Part shown: positions 24,301 to 35,536 of the stretch, in pieces
Numbering within the stretch: position 1 is the stretch's first letter
Layout: every line of letters begins with the position of its first letter
Notes under the pieces: model-generated
Seen by the model: the letters and a program-made list of their open reading frames with translations, nothing else
What the model was told of the DNA's origin: nothing
The model's database searches: none
Origin: Mesotaenium endlicherianum
Taxonomy: Eukaryota; Streptophyta; Zygnematophyceae; Zygnematales; Mesotaeniaceae
Assembly: GCA_009602735.1 (NCBI GenBank)
Contig: WELA01013072.1
Span: 53,209 to 117,208 of the forward strand
Length of the DNA: 64,000 nt
Reading direction: 5' to 3'
Translations under genes and position numbers: made by a program

Positions 24301-24779
24301 AGTTCTGACAATTGAGCCATCCTGCTCATTCTTACCACAATGGAGTCAGTGTGTCATGATATCATGCATAGGATCGATTACCTTGACAGGTAAGAACGTA
24401 GTAGTGGATGTGAGAGCATGCAATATTTGGTGTAAGCAAAATTGAAAGTGTGAGTGTGCTTGAGAGAGACGTGAGGGTCAGCGTAGTTGAGAGTGGAGGA
24501 TGGAGATGCAACGGCAATCGACAATTGGCTACTTTCCGAGATGTTTATCCCTCTCCCTCCAACTTAATGTTTTGAGGTGGGTAACCTGTTTCAACTGTTA
24601 CTGGGCTGCCTTTCACAACTGTTACTCACTGTCAACTACTGTCACTTTTTGTCACTGACTGTCCCTTTATGTCAAGTTTGGTCACCTTTTCCCTCCAACT
24701 TGAATAAAGACAGGTCCTCCTGTCACCTTCCCATGTCAACTGAAATGACAGTTAAGGAGGTGTCCTAGCCTTCTGAAGG
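24301..24779. other. No gene seen; possibly LTR-like DNA
   Basis: Short TGTCA-type motifs recur around 24600-24700, but there is no open frame of note. It could be the LTR of one of the flanking Ty3 remnants, since the coding debris on either side belongs to two elements. I cannot define its ends. Confidence 0.25.
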
Positions 24780-25166
24780 TAAAATTGTGTTAATGCCCTT
24801 TTGGCATTGGTCAAATGGTCCTTAAATTCCCAGGTGTCCCCACAGGCATCGTAACCCTTCCATTGGGCCAGATATTTCATAACAAATTTAAATGATTGAC
24901 GGACAGAGCAAGCTTCTTAAATCACATCCACCTCATATTCCTCACGTTCCCCATCCCGAACAGCGAGGACCGGTCCCGGTTGAACACGTAACCAACCTGT
25001 GACCAGTGTGTCACCTTTGATATATGGTTCCAGCAAAGAGACAATAAACACTGGGTGATCTTGTATTTCGCTGACATATTCAGTTTGTAAGCATTTTGAC
25101 CCACACGGCGCACCACTGATTAGGGACCCACCCAAATCGGACCAAGCTTTTTCTTGACCATACCAA
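24780..25166 (-). mobile_element. Ty3 integrase C-end and chromodomain fragment
   Basis: On the minus strand this reads as the integrase C-terminal segment (HPVFIVSLLEPYI) followed by a chromodomain (EYEVD, then YLAQWKGYD and GDTWEF). It is the tail of a chromovirus different from copies A and C. A few breaks are visible. Its upstream side is cut at 25167, where a copia LTR begins. Confidence 0.75.
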
Positions 25167-25596
25167 CGTTGTAAATCCTCTTTATCCATGTCTTCTTCTT
25201 ACCGCACTTTCTTTCAGCTGGTCACACAGACAGCTTCCTTTAGTCACACAGACAAGGCCACACACACTTGTAGCAGATCAAGCACTTAGCATAGATCTTG
25301 CACACACACTTTCCTCGGAGTCTCTTCTTCTTTTTTACACTCAAGAGTTCACCATACACCTTCTTTAATAGCGCTTATATTCACTTGGCGGCTGCTCACC
25401 TACCTCACACTCATCGACACTTCAAAGCCAATGTCCTAGTACCCTACACTTCTACACAATCAACACAATGTCGACACATCGACAGTCCACCCACTTTGAC
25501 TATAATACAAGTCGACTTCATGCATCGACACACACACACATGGGAGCGCACCAAACTGACACAAGCAAATAGATTTAGGAGTGCCTATTTACAACA
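25167..25596 (-). repeat. copia H 3' LTR
   Basis: A 430-bp copy of the copia LTR bounded by GTTGTAAAT and ATTTACAACA. It matches the LTRs at 27931-28408 and 54302-54771 and the solo copy at 61138-61614. Confidence 0.82.
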
Positions 25597-26822
25597 CTCC
25601 CTCTCAACTCCTACTCTATTTAACTACACAATCTCTCAAACCAAACATCTCTGCACACCGCTGGTGCTTAGCTCTTGGAATGGCCTTTGTCAAGGAATCA
25701 GCAACCATCTTATCAGTCCTCACAGACACAAATTGTACACTGCACACACTCTCCTACACTAGTGATACTGAATTTGAATGTGCTTGCTCCTGGCATGCTC
25801 TACTGGGTTCTTTCCCGGTGCAATACAGCTCTGACTATCACTCAAAATCACCGTGGGCCTCTTCTGCTTGTAGCCAAGGTCCTCCTATAATCATCTCGAC
25901 CATAGAGCCTTCTGACCCCCTTTAAAGCAGCCATGTACTTAGCCTCCATGGAGGAAAACGCCACCACCTTCTGCTTCTTACTCTTCCAGGTCACAACTCC
26001 CTTGGCAAGAAAGAAAGCATACCCTGTAGTAGACCTCCTTGAGTTCAGATCACCATCCCAATCAAAATCACTCCAACCCTCCCTAAGATATCTCAAGATC
26101 CACTTCATCGCTTCCCAGTGAGCAGGACTCGGATTCTCTCTGAACTGACTCACTATTCCCACACCATTGGCAATATCAGGCCTCGTGCAAAATATCAAGT
26201 ACATCTTGCTGCCAGTTACCTTTCTCATAGGCACCTGAGACATCATCTCATTCACTCTCACCATTGACACACATACTTGCACTAAGCCTGTGCTTAGGGT
26301 TAAGAGGCACAGTGACAAGCTTGCAAATCTGCATGTCAAACCTTTCCAGGATTGTCTGCAAGTAAGCTGGTTGTCCAAGCATGATCATCCTCTTGGCCCT
26401 GTTCCTCTTCACCTGTATGCCAAGCACAAACTCCACCTCTCCAAGATCCTTCATATCATATGTGCTACTCAGCACATCCTTTGTTTCGTCAATTTTCTCC
26501 ATCTTCTTCCCAACCAACATCAAATCATCCACGTACAGTACCAGCATCACTCTTTCTTCTTTAACACCCTTCACATAGAGGCTGCTGTCTGCATTTGACC
26601 TCACAAATCCTTGCTTCAACATAAAAGAATCAACTTTTTGGTTCCACATCCTGGGACTCTGCTTCAAAACATATAAAAACTTCTTCAGCTTGCAAATCAT
26701 CTTGGGGAACCTGGCATCTACAAATCCTTCACGCTGCTCCATGTACACCTTCTCTTCAAAGTCCCCATTCAGGAATGCAATCTTCACGTCCATCTCCATA
26801 TCCTCCACAGCTGCAATTAGTG
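25167..26822 (-). mobile_element. Truncated copia element H
   Basis: The 3' part of a Ty1/copia retrotransposon on the minus strand. Reverse transcriptase lies at 26248-26808 (YVDDLMLVG), RNase H at about 25848-26240 (STTGYAFFLAKG), and an LTR at 25167-25596. It is the same family as the copia at 27931-54771. The upstream half ends abruptly at about 26822. It has a few breaks and no visible target duplication. Confidence 0.85.
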
Positions 26823-26872
26823 GCTGATATAAAGACCTTTATTGATAAACGCCTATTGGTGAGTCGATTCAT
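26823..26872 (+). repeat. Short Ty3 B/D-type LTR scrap
   Basis: About 50 bp (GCTGATATAAAGA, then GAGTCGATTCAT) resemble the last bases of the B/D-type LTR, as at 15240-15301. It lies in plus orientation although the adjoining Ty3 D sequence is minus. It suggests a rearrangement at this edge. Confidence 0.35.
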
Positions 26873-27930
26873 ATCAGCACCTCTTGCAAAACTCGGTTAG
26901 TTCTTTCAGTCTGCCCATCAATTTGAGTGTGGTCATGCTGTGTTGAGCAGCTGTTTGACTCCGATTGACCCCATTAAAGCTCTCCAAAACTTAGAGGTAA
27001 ATTTTGAGTCTTTGTCTATGATGAAATTGGAGGGCATCCCATGTTGGCATACTACATGGTTGTAGAACTGCCTCGCAGTTTTCGGTGCAGTAACTTTGAC
27101 TGTGGCGGTGATGTACATGACCAATTTTGTGAGTTTATCCACTACTACCAAGATGAAATCATGCCCATTGGCAGGTCTTGGTAGTGTGACCACCCAGTCC
27201 ATGGATATTGTTTCCTAGCGTCCAGGTGGGATGGGTAGTCGTTGTAATAGCCCCCCGGGTAGGGTGTGTCTAGACTTATACTTTTGACACTGATCTCAAG
27301 ACTAAACATATTTCAAGACCTCCCGAGGTAATCTGTCCCAGTGATAATGTTTTGCGAGTTTGCCAACAGTCTTGGCCTGCCCCAAAATGCCCACCCAGTA
27401 TATTGTCATGTGCGTTACTCAGTAAGAGTGACCTTATTTCCAAGTTATTTGGAATGACCAGGTTCAGCCTGCCTAAAGTGGTATCAATTGCCTAGATCCC
27501 TCCCTATACCCAAATGTAGTAGCAGGACACACACCATCAGTGAGGTAAGGTGTAAATATTGGGTCAGAAACGTAAGCTTCCCTAACTTCTCCAAGGAAGG
27601 ACTTTTTCACCTCCATTGAAGTGAGTGCATAAAGGACTTTATCTACATCTTGCTGACTAAAGATCCTCTCTTGCAAGTCAGGGCTTCTTGAGAGTGCATC
27701 AGCAGGATTTAACTTCCCTGGTTTCTAGTCAATCTGGACTTGGAACTCCTTTAGCATCTGGCTCCAGCGGTTCTCCAACCTCGACAGCTTGGACTTCTTC
27801 TGAAAGTAAGTAAGAGCTAGATAATTTGTAATCAACTTAAAATTTGCTCCATGTAAGTATGCTCTCCACTGTTTGACAACATGAATGATAGCAAGCAGCT
27901 CTTTACCATGTACATAATAGTTTATTTCAA
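26873..27930 (-). CDS. pol: Ty3 D RNase H end and integrase (fossil)
   Basis: Minus-strand reading gives the tail of RNase H (27700-27930, with a VHGKELLAI block), a linker (27473-27676), and the integrase catalytic core (26933-27202). The core shows its first aspartate (MDWVVTLP) and second aspartate (IIDKDSKFTSKFW). The piece ends at 27930, where the copia LTR begins, and the adjoining part of the element resumes at 54772. It is broken at several places. Confidence 0.75.
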
Positions 27931-28408
27931 CGTTCTAAATAGGCAATCCTGACTCTATTTGCTTCATGTCGGTTTGGTGTGCTTGCATGTGTGTGAGTTG
28001 ATGCAATGAGTAAACCTGTGAATAGTCAAAGTGGGTGAATTGTTGATATGATAACCACAAGGTTCTGTTGACGCGGTAACATGTCTAGGCTTGTTAAGGA
28101 TAGAGTGTCATCCAAACTGTCGATGTGATAGTGTCAGGTGAGTAGTCGCCAAGTGAATATAGGCGATGTAGGAGACATTGTGTGGTGAACTCTCAAGTGT
28201 AAGAGAAAAAGAGTCTCTGAAGAAAGCGTGTGTGCAAGATCTATGCTAAGTGCTTGATCTGCTATAGGTCTGTGTGGCCTTCTCTATGTGACTAAAGGAA
28301 GCTGTCTGTGTGAGGAGCTAAGTCTGTATGACTTGAGGAGAGAAGAAGCTATCTGAGATGAGAGAAAGTGCGGTAAGAAGAAGAGATGGATGGAGAGGAT
28401 TTACAACA
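27931..28408 (+). repeat. copia E left LTR
   Basis: A 478-bp LTR ending ATTTACAACA, with an inverted counterpart (GTTCTAAAT in this copy, TGTTGTAAAT at 54302) at its start. It is followed directly by the primer site TGGTATTGGAGC at 28409-28420. Confidence 0.88.
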
Positions 28409-28420
28409 TGGTATTGGAGC

Positions 28421-31193
28421 ATGCGATTCGAGGATGCCGCACTTTATTGCAAAAAGTATAGAGTACTTTGTGTGGTGAATGAAATGCATGGCGCCATTAG
28501 CACAGTACGAGTTGAAGGACGTTGTGCTTGAGGTAGATACGCTGCCTGAAGAGTTGGCAGCAGGAGCATCACCAGCAAATGTGATGACCAAAGGGAAGGA
28601 GCATGCAAAGTGGAAGAGAGAAGAGGCACATGCTTTCTCCCTTCTAATCAAAAGGTTGGGGACGGAGGCTGTGTTGAGAGTGTGAAGACTGACAACCAAT
28701 AGAGAAGTGTGAGATGTATTGAAGACATTTCATCAGTTAGTCAGCACAGCCAGCAAGCAGATCTACAAGAGGCACTTCAATCATTTTGCAATGGAAGATG
28801 GAGAAGGCATACAGGGGTACTTCTCCCACATGCTAAAGCCAAGTCAAAAAAATGCAAGCTAATGAACCTGAGGTAGCAGAGACAAACCAAGTGATCCAAG
28901 TGTTGATGGGACTGAGACCTGAGTTCAAAATGACAAAGGAGGTGCTGTTGAACATGGATGTGAATGCCATGACATTGAGAGTGGTGGAGACCAGATTGCT
29001 GAACGGTGAGAAGGAGATGAAGATGGTGAAAGTGAAGAAGGCAACAATAGCAAATTTGGCTCTACAAATGGAGGAGATGAACTTGTGAAGAGTGAAGGTA
29101 TCTCCTCCCGTGCCCATGAGGAGAATGCACATGCTGTCACTGTTGAGGAACCATACACATGGGCTAGAGAAGAGGATAAGAACAGGTGGCATGTAGACTC
29201 AGGAACATCCACACACTGCACGTCTCAAAGAGATCTTGTGTATGACTTCAAGCTGTGTGAACCTGTTCCAATCAAAGTGGGAGATGGAAACTTGCTGCAA
29301 GGGTGGCACAGGATAGGTAGTTGTGCATTCAAAGATTGGAAGGAAGCAATGAAAGTTCACAGTGGAGGAAATTTTGCACATTCCTGGTTTAGTGAAGAAT
29401 TTTTTCTCTGTACCCAAGACCACTACATTGGGAAACAAGGTGGTGTTTGAAGGTTTTGCCTGCTCGGTTCTTACTGAAAAGGAAGAAATTTTCTTGAAAG
29501 CACATAAGGGAGTGGCCAAGGGAAGTCTTCTTTAGCTGAAGTGTGAAGTTGAGGTGGTGTGTGGATTGCCAGCTGTGGAGGCCAAAGCAATTGACTCAAA
29601 ACGATTGGCCCAGCCCAAGTTGAAGAGAAGGGTTGGAGACATCGACCTGTGGCATCAGAGATCGGGACTTATTAGTGAGCAGAAGTTGAGAAAAGTGTCA
29701 GAGGACAAGCAGGGAGGACTACCAGACTTCAGTGAGCAGAATTTGGAGTTCTGCAGAGGGTGCCAGATGGGAAAGCAATCGATAGCAGCATTTCCAAAAG
29801 GAGGAAAAGTGAAGAGGGCCACAAAGCCCTAGGAGTTGGTCCATTTGGACGTGTGAGGGCCCGCTAGCACAATAGCCAAGAAGACAGGGAATAAAATGTA
29901 CATCACCTTTATTGATGACTATTCCTGCAAGACAGAGGTGTACTTCTTGAAGCACAAGGACCACGCATTTGAGAAGTTCTTGGAGTACAAGGCAGGGGTG
30001 GAGAACCACATTGGCAGGAAGATCAAGACTCTAAAGACAAACAATGGAGGAGAGTATGTGAATGGGTCCTACTCAAAGTACCTGAAGGAGGAAGGGATCT
30101 GGAACCAACACACGATAGGCTACTCTCCTTAGCAACATGGGGTGGCAGAGAGGAAGAACAGGACGTTGATTGAGTCAGCAAGGGCTATGCTGTTTGCTCC
30201 AGACATGCACATGGGTCTGTGGGCTGAGGGTGTATAAACAGCATATGTCAGTACGAGTCCTAAAATTTGGAACCAGAAGATTGACTCTTTCTTGTTAGAG
30301 CAAGGATTCATGAGGTCAAATGCGAACAGCAACCTCTATGTGACGGGTTTTGGAGAAGACAGAGTGATGCTAATACTGTATGTGAATGATCCGCTGCTAG
30401 TTGGCCAGAAGATGGAGAAGATCCGAGAGGTGAAAAATGTGCTGAGCAGCACATATGATATGCAGGACCTTGGAGAGGTGGAGTTTGTGCTTGGCATACA
30501 GGTGAAGAGGGACAAGGCTAGGAGGGTCATCATACTTGGGCAACCAGCATCCCCGCAAACATTCCTGGAAATGTTTGATATGCAGACGTGCTAGCCTGTG
30601 AGTGTGCCTCTTGATCCTAAGCATAGGTTGAGTGGAAGCATGTGTGCCAAGGGTGAGAGAGAGTGGAAGATGATGTCTTAGGTGCCCATGAGCAAGGTAG
30701 CTAGCAGCATAATGTACTTGATGGTCTGCACAAGGCCTGACAATGCTATTGTTGTGGGAGTGGCGAATGTTCATGGAGAATCTAGGTCCTGCTCACTGGG
30801 AGGCAATGAACAGAGTCTTGAGATATCTGAAGGTTACCCCTGATATGTGGCTGCACTTAGGAGGTGCAGAGAGTGTGAGATTGAAGGGCTGCAATGACTC
30901 TGATTGGGAAGGTCATATAGACACACGGAGGTCTACGACAGGGTATGTCTTCTCTCTTGCTAAGGGCGTGGTGACTTGGAAGAGCAAGAGGCAGAATGTG
31001 GTGGCATTGTCCTTCATGGAGGCTGAGTGTATGGGTGCTTCACAGGCGGTCACAGAGGCTCTGTGGTTGAGATGATTATTAGAGGACCTTGGCTATGTGC
31101 AGAAGAGACCTACGGTGATCTTAAGTGATAGTCAGAGCTGCATTGCATCGGGTAAGAACCCCGTAGAGCATGTCAGGAGTAAGCACATTGATA
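28421..31193 (+). CDS. copia gag-pol remains (fossil)
   Basis: In order this shows a gag-like segment (28480-29088), aspartic protease (WHVDSGTSTH near 29190), the pre-integrase zinc region (LWHQRSG and FCRGCQMGK, 29650-29780), and the start of the integrase core (FIDDYS near 29900). It then shows the late part of reverse transcriptase (30290-30594) and RNase H (30743-31180, STTGYVFSLAKG). Much of integrase and early RT is missing. Several breaks are present. The reading is cut at 31193 by the hAT and its remaining 3' portion lies at 54111-54290. Confidence 0.85.
31186..31193 (+). repeat. Outer hAT target site duplication, left
   Basis: CATTGATA, matched by CGTTGATA at 54111-54118 (seven of eight bases). 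Eight-base duplications are typical of hAT transposons. Confidence 0.75.
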
Positions 31194-31211
31194 GAGGGTT
31201 ATGCCGTACGC

Positions 31212-31800
31212 TTCTACGCCTTGTTTCACAAATACGGTAGTTCGCTTAGATTGGTGCTCAATAAAATGGACTAGTTTCCATAATATGCCTAGTACGCTAA
31301 CTCTTATTGATTAAATTGATACAAACATTGATCTAATCTTGAAATAAATTAATGCCCTATAACCTCAACATTGCACCTTCATTGCCACCTAAAGTAAAAA
31401 TACATTGCGCCAATCTTTCATAACTCTATCTTACAAGCGTGACAAACCGGGTTCAATCAAAATGCTGAAGTCCATGAGCTAATAGCCCCGCAACAAGTGA
31501 ATTACCAACTTGTAAGAATGCCTTGAGACCTCTCATAAGCCTCTTTTTGCCTACATAAACAAACACATGCGGTCCGCATCAAGTTCACATCATCAATTAA
31601 AAGGTACACAAGAGCTACAAAGCCCGAGAGCACATACAAAGAGGGAGAGAGAAAGAGGAAACAGATGTCGAGAGAAGAGAGGAAGAGTAAGAGTGGGAAA
31701 GAGGGGAGAGCGGGAGAGAAGTAAGGACAAGGAGAGAGTGTGTGACAAGCATGTTGCTATTGCAGCCCCAGAGACCCTTTGACATATGGCAGCAGCTGAC
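31212..31800. other. Left arm of outer hAT, no recognised gene
   Basis: This is AT-rich and then purine-rich sequence. A minus-strand stretch at about 31460-31550 could be another exon scrap, but I recognise no family. TACGC subterminal motifs occupy the first 120 bp. Confidence 0.35.
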
Positions 31801-31814
31801 AGTGCGCACACATG

Positions 31815-31834
31815 AGAGAGACAGAGAGAGAGAT

Positions 31835-31910
<76 letters not shown>

Positions 31911-31949
31911 NNNNNNNNNNNNNNNNNNNNNNNNNNNNNNNNNNNNNNN

Positions 31950-32002
<53 letters not shown>

Positions 32003-32100
32003 AAAGGGAGGGAGGGGGAGAGAAAGAGGGAGGGAGAGAGGGAGAAAGAGAGCAAGAGAGCAACAGAGAGGGAGGGAGTGAGACGAGTGAGAGAGAGGGA
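31815..32100 (+). repeat. (GA)n microsatellite with assembly gap
   Basis: A long AG/GA tract surrounds a run of N at 31911-31949, so its true length is unknown. It grades into GGGA-rich purine sequence to about 32105. Reading frames of alternating R and E, or S and L, across it are products of the repeat. Confidence 0.95.
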
Positions 32101-32105
32101 GGGAG

Positions 32106-32798
32106 GACCCGTGCATGCCATCTGGTAGACATGGACGCATGCACGCACCCCTGGGAGGGGGGGTTTTTGAGGTTACATCGGCAAGCAATTTAGGCAACAG
32201 GTGCTCCTCCAGTGCAACCCCCCCTCCATGATGGACAATGCCCCCCCCCCCACACACCTGAGTTAGAAGACAAGAGCGTGGGCAGCATTGTTGTTCTCCT
32301 CCGCAACAGTTCTTGCACTCTCATGCACGCAAAAGTAAATGACAACAGCCGCTGCCGCCGCCTGCACATATCGGCGCCTTTGCACACCAAGACAGGATGG
32401 CCAAGATGCTGCCATTGCCCCCCTTCCACATCACATCGGAAGAGAGCCGCAATGGCTCCTACTGCCGCTGCTGTTGCTTTGCACACTCGAGACACCAGGG
32501 GAAGCGTGACAGTCGTCACCGTCGACCCCAGCCTCCTCACACCACACCAAACGGGGGAAAGCAAGAAGAGGAGAAACTCCTCAAACACACACACATCGAG
32601 CACGCACTCAAGGGCCGGGGGAAGGAAAAAGGGCAAGTAAACAAGGGAGAGAAGGACACACGCCAGAGTAGTTCCGCATGTTACTGCTAGTGCAACAACC
32701 TTGGGCGGACACGAGAGGAGGAAAGGGGACGAGGCAAGGGAGGGGGAGCGAGAGAGGGGAGCAAGGCGGGAGGAAGAGGCGGGGGGGAGGGGGCACAC
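32106..32798. other. GC-rich low-complexity DNA in left hAT arm
   Basis: A GC-rich stretch with C and G runs. A 219-codon minus-strand frame covers it, but the composition is low-complexity and no domain is visible. A CAG/GTGTGTG donor-like junction on the minus strand near 32265 hints at another captured exon that I cannot identify. Confidence 0.35.
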
Positions 32799-32902
32799 CA
32801 GGTTGGCCTTGGAGAGGTACACTTTGAGCGTGTGGCTGAGGTCGGCCAACTCCAGGTACTAGCAGATGAGGGTCGCCAGTAGTTGGCTTGTATGCACGCT
32901 TG
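32799..32902 (-). pseudogene. Captured exon fragment resembling TONNEAU1 (TON1)
   Basis: On the minus strand this 104-bp stretch translates to LLATLIC, one in-frame stop (TAG), then ELADLSHTLKVYLSKANL. From memory, plant TON1 proteins carry a closely similar LisH/TOF-type helix (SALICEYLDWAQLNHTL, then VYQPESNL) at the same register, with the stop replacing the glutamate. TON1 is a FOP-like centrosomal-type protein that organises cortical microtubules. The fragment starts after a CCTAG acceptor and ends at CTG/GTGTGC, a splice donor, so it looks like a whole exon with intron edges. It lies inside the outer hAT, consistent with gene capture. Confidence 0.62.
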
Positions 32903-33072
32903 CTAGGGAAGCCCTAAAACGTGAGAGGAAGGACAGGCACATTAACACTCACAACAGCTCACGCGCCTACAGGGGGGGCACGCGCACACACAACCCCATG
33001 GTTGATCCCCCCCTCTCCTTCACTACCAATCAAAAGTGTACATGCGTGCGCTCCTGCGAGTCAACACACGCG

Positions 33073-33080
33073 CACACAGC
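33073..33080 (+). repeat. Inner hAT target site duplication, left
   Basis: CACACAGC, repeated exactly at 52587-52594. It directly abuts the terminal inverted repeat. Confidence 0.95.
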
Positions 33081-33200
33081 CAGGATTACGCCGTACGCCA
33101 TACAGGCCGACCCTCATACGCTTATTTAAGCGTACTGAACCAATATGCACGTACTAAGCGTACGAATAAGTTTCAACTCGTGCGCGCCGCCCAGTGACGC

Positions 33201-33825
33201 GCCGACGTATTCACGTCTGGCACTGCACGCTCGGTTTCACTTATTAGTTTAAAATTGTTGTCGATCGAAGCGATGAAACGTGACAGTACATGCAGACAAG
33301 TTTTATTAGCAACGGCGGGAACATAAAAAGACAAGTGAAAGTTGCACCAATATTTGGGCCACCACGACATTGGTTCCAATTTCCCTCTCTTCCACATACG
33401 CATCTGCTTCGGTGGAGTGCAGCCGCGAATATTTACAAGCCAAACTTGAGGCCTACTTAACAGCTCCGTAGCCTCTTGTTGTTCACTCTACATTTGCTGA
33501 TCATTCTTGTAAGTTTCTTTACCTCGTTTTCATGACCTCGCTTCCTCGCTCGCTTGTTTTTGTTACTTGTATATGTATTCATGTTTTGTTTATGGATGTT
33601 TTTTATTCCGTTTCATTGTGGTTGGTTCTGGTAATGGATCTTCAATTAGGCTTGGCTCACTAGTGCTAACAATGTTCATGTGAGTGGCAGGCCTACACAA
33701 AGAGCACAAAGTTGAACCCATCTAGCCCCTATCGACGTGCCACCGTCCACAGACAAGTGCATCAGGTCACATGCGCCTCTCCCCTCCTCTTTTCTGCTGT
33801 CTTTTTTGGCATGGGGGATCTATTT
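33201..33825 (+). other. 5' leader region of inner hAT
   Basis: No protein domain is visible. A segment at 33690-33790 (CCTATCGACGTGC, then CTCCTCTTTT) is partly repeated at 46010-46120, in both cases just after a CAG acceptor-like site. It may be a duplicated noncoding leader exon of the transposase gene. Confidence 0.35.
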
Positions 33826-35023
33826 GGCTTGTCGGGGCAGGCTGCCAGCCCCTTGCTTGCTTNGTCGGGGCAGGCTGCCAGCCCCTTGCTTGCTTCTATG
33901 GGGCTGGCTGCCACCCCTGAGCTTGCTTTTGTCGGGGCTGGCTGCCAGCTCCTGCTTGCTTCTGTGGGGCTGGCTGCCACCCCTGAGCTTGCTTGTGAAA
34001 AGGCTGGTTGCCAGCTCCTGCTTGCTTTTGTGGGGCTGGCTGCCAGCCCCTTGCTATTTTAAGATTTTAGTTGGGGCTGCCTGCCAGTCCCTCTCTTGCG
34101 TTTGTCGAGGCTGCCTGCCAGTCCCTCTCTAGCGTTTGTGGGGCTGGCTGCTAGCCTCTTGCTATTTTAAGATTTTAGTTGGGGTTGGCTGCCAATCTCT
34201 CTCTTGCGTTTGTTGGGGCTGGCTGCCAGCCCCCTGCTTGCTTTTGTCGGGGCTGGCTGCCAGCCCCTTACTTGCTAAGTTAAGATTTTAGTTGGGGCTG
34301 CCTGCCAGTCTCTCTCTTGCGTTTGTTGGGGCTGCCTGCCAGTCCCTCTCTCGCGTTCGTGTGGCTGGCTGCCAGCCTCTTGCTATTTTAAGATTTTAGT
34401 TGGGGCTGGCTGCCAATCCCTCTCTTGCGTTTGTCGGGGCTGGCTGCCAGCCCCCTGCTTGCTTTTGTCGGGGCTGGCTGCCAGCTCCTGCTTGCTTTTG
34501 TGGGGCTGGCTGCCAGCCTCTTACTATTTTAAGATTTTAGTTGGGGCTGGCTGCCAGTTCCTCTCTTACGTTTGTTAGGACTCGCTGCCAGCCCCCTACT
34601 TGCTTTTGTGGGGCTGGCTGGTAGCCCATAGCTTGCTTTTGTCGAGGCTCGCTGCCAGCCTCCTGCTTGCTTTTGTGGGGCTGGCTGCCACCCTTGAGCT
34701 TGCTTTTGTCAAGGCTGGCTCCTAGTCCCCAACTTTCTTGTGTGGGGCTAGCTGCCAACCCTGAGCTTGCTTTTGTCGAGGCTGGCTGCCAGCCCCCTGC
34801 ATGCTTTTGTTGGGCTGGCTGCGAGTCCTGAGCTTGCTTTTGTCGGGGCTGGCTGTCAGCTCCTGCTTGCTTTTGTGGGGCTGGCTGCCAGCCTCTTGCT
34901 ATTTCATGATTTTAGTTGGGGCCGGCTGCCAGTCCCTCTCTTGCGTTTGTCGGGGCTGGCTGCCCGCCCCGTGCTTGCTTTTGTCGGGCTGGCTGCCAGC
35001 TCCTGCTTGCTTTTGTGAGGCTG
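33826..35023 (+). repeat. 33-bp hairpin minisatellite, left block
   Basis: Tandem units of about 33 bp built on GGGGCTGGCTGCCAGCCCC, an inverted repeat with 8-bp arms and a CTG loop, followed by TTGCTTGCTTTTGTC. Every few units a variant with ATTTTAAGATTTTAG appears. The array is cut at 35023 by Ty3 copy C and resumes at 41713. Because 33 is divisible by three, long chance frames open on both strands. A single N at 33863 lies between exact 32-bp copies. Confidence 0.95.
35019..35023 (+). repeat. Ty3 copy C target duplication, left
   Basis: GGCTG, repeated at 41713-41717. Both lie within the minisatellite unit GGCTGGCTGCC. Confidence 0.9.
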
Positions 35024-35526
35024 TGTAGTGAAACAGATAGATAAAGTACTTAGTAAAACAGAATACTTTATCTATTCAAGACAAGGATCTTTGAACACAA
35101 GTGGTAGCTTCTTGAAAGAGAGATGGCTTCTTGAAAGTTAATATATTTCTGGATTTTGGCAAGTACAAGAGTGATTCTCGAATGTCTTTCTATGTTCTAG
35201 CTCTTGTTTATATACTTGCTACATAAGTAATTTCTAGGAAGGTGTATGTTGATGTGTTGGCACCCAACACATCCCAAAACTTGCCACCTCTTTCTAGAAT
35301 AATGTACACATGTCCTTTTGACCTAAAAATGGCACATTTGACTTTTGCCACATGGAGTTCTTCTAGGTCTTTCCTCTAACTTCGAAAATGCCTTGGAAGG
35401 TTCAAAGGACATGAACCAAGTTACTAGAGTACCTATTCACACTTGACTCCACACAATACTACTCCAAATATATTTGAAAACATTAAAATATATGCAAACT
35501 AATATATAATAACTCAAATCACTACA
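35024..35526 (-). repeat. Ty3 copy C 3' LTR
   Basis: A 503-bp LTR in minus orientation, TGTAGTGA at its start and TTTCACTACA at its end, with the polypurine tract (seven C on the plus strand, 35530-35536) directly inside it. Confidence 0.95.
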
Positions 35527-35536
35527 TCACCCCCCC

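Noticed and set aside
31593-32257. Long frames of alternating Ser-Leu or Arg-Glu
   Set aside because: They are translations of the (GA)n microsatellite and run through the N gap.
32190-32849. 219-codon minus-strand frame as a novel gene
   Set aside because: It is GC-rich low-complexity DNA whose only protein-like part belongs to the TON1-like exon, which ends in a splice donor inside it.
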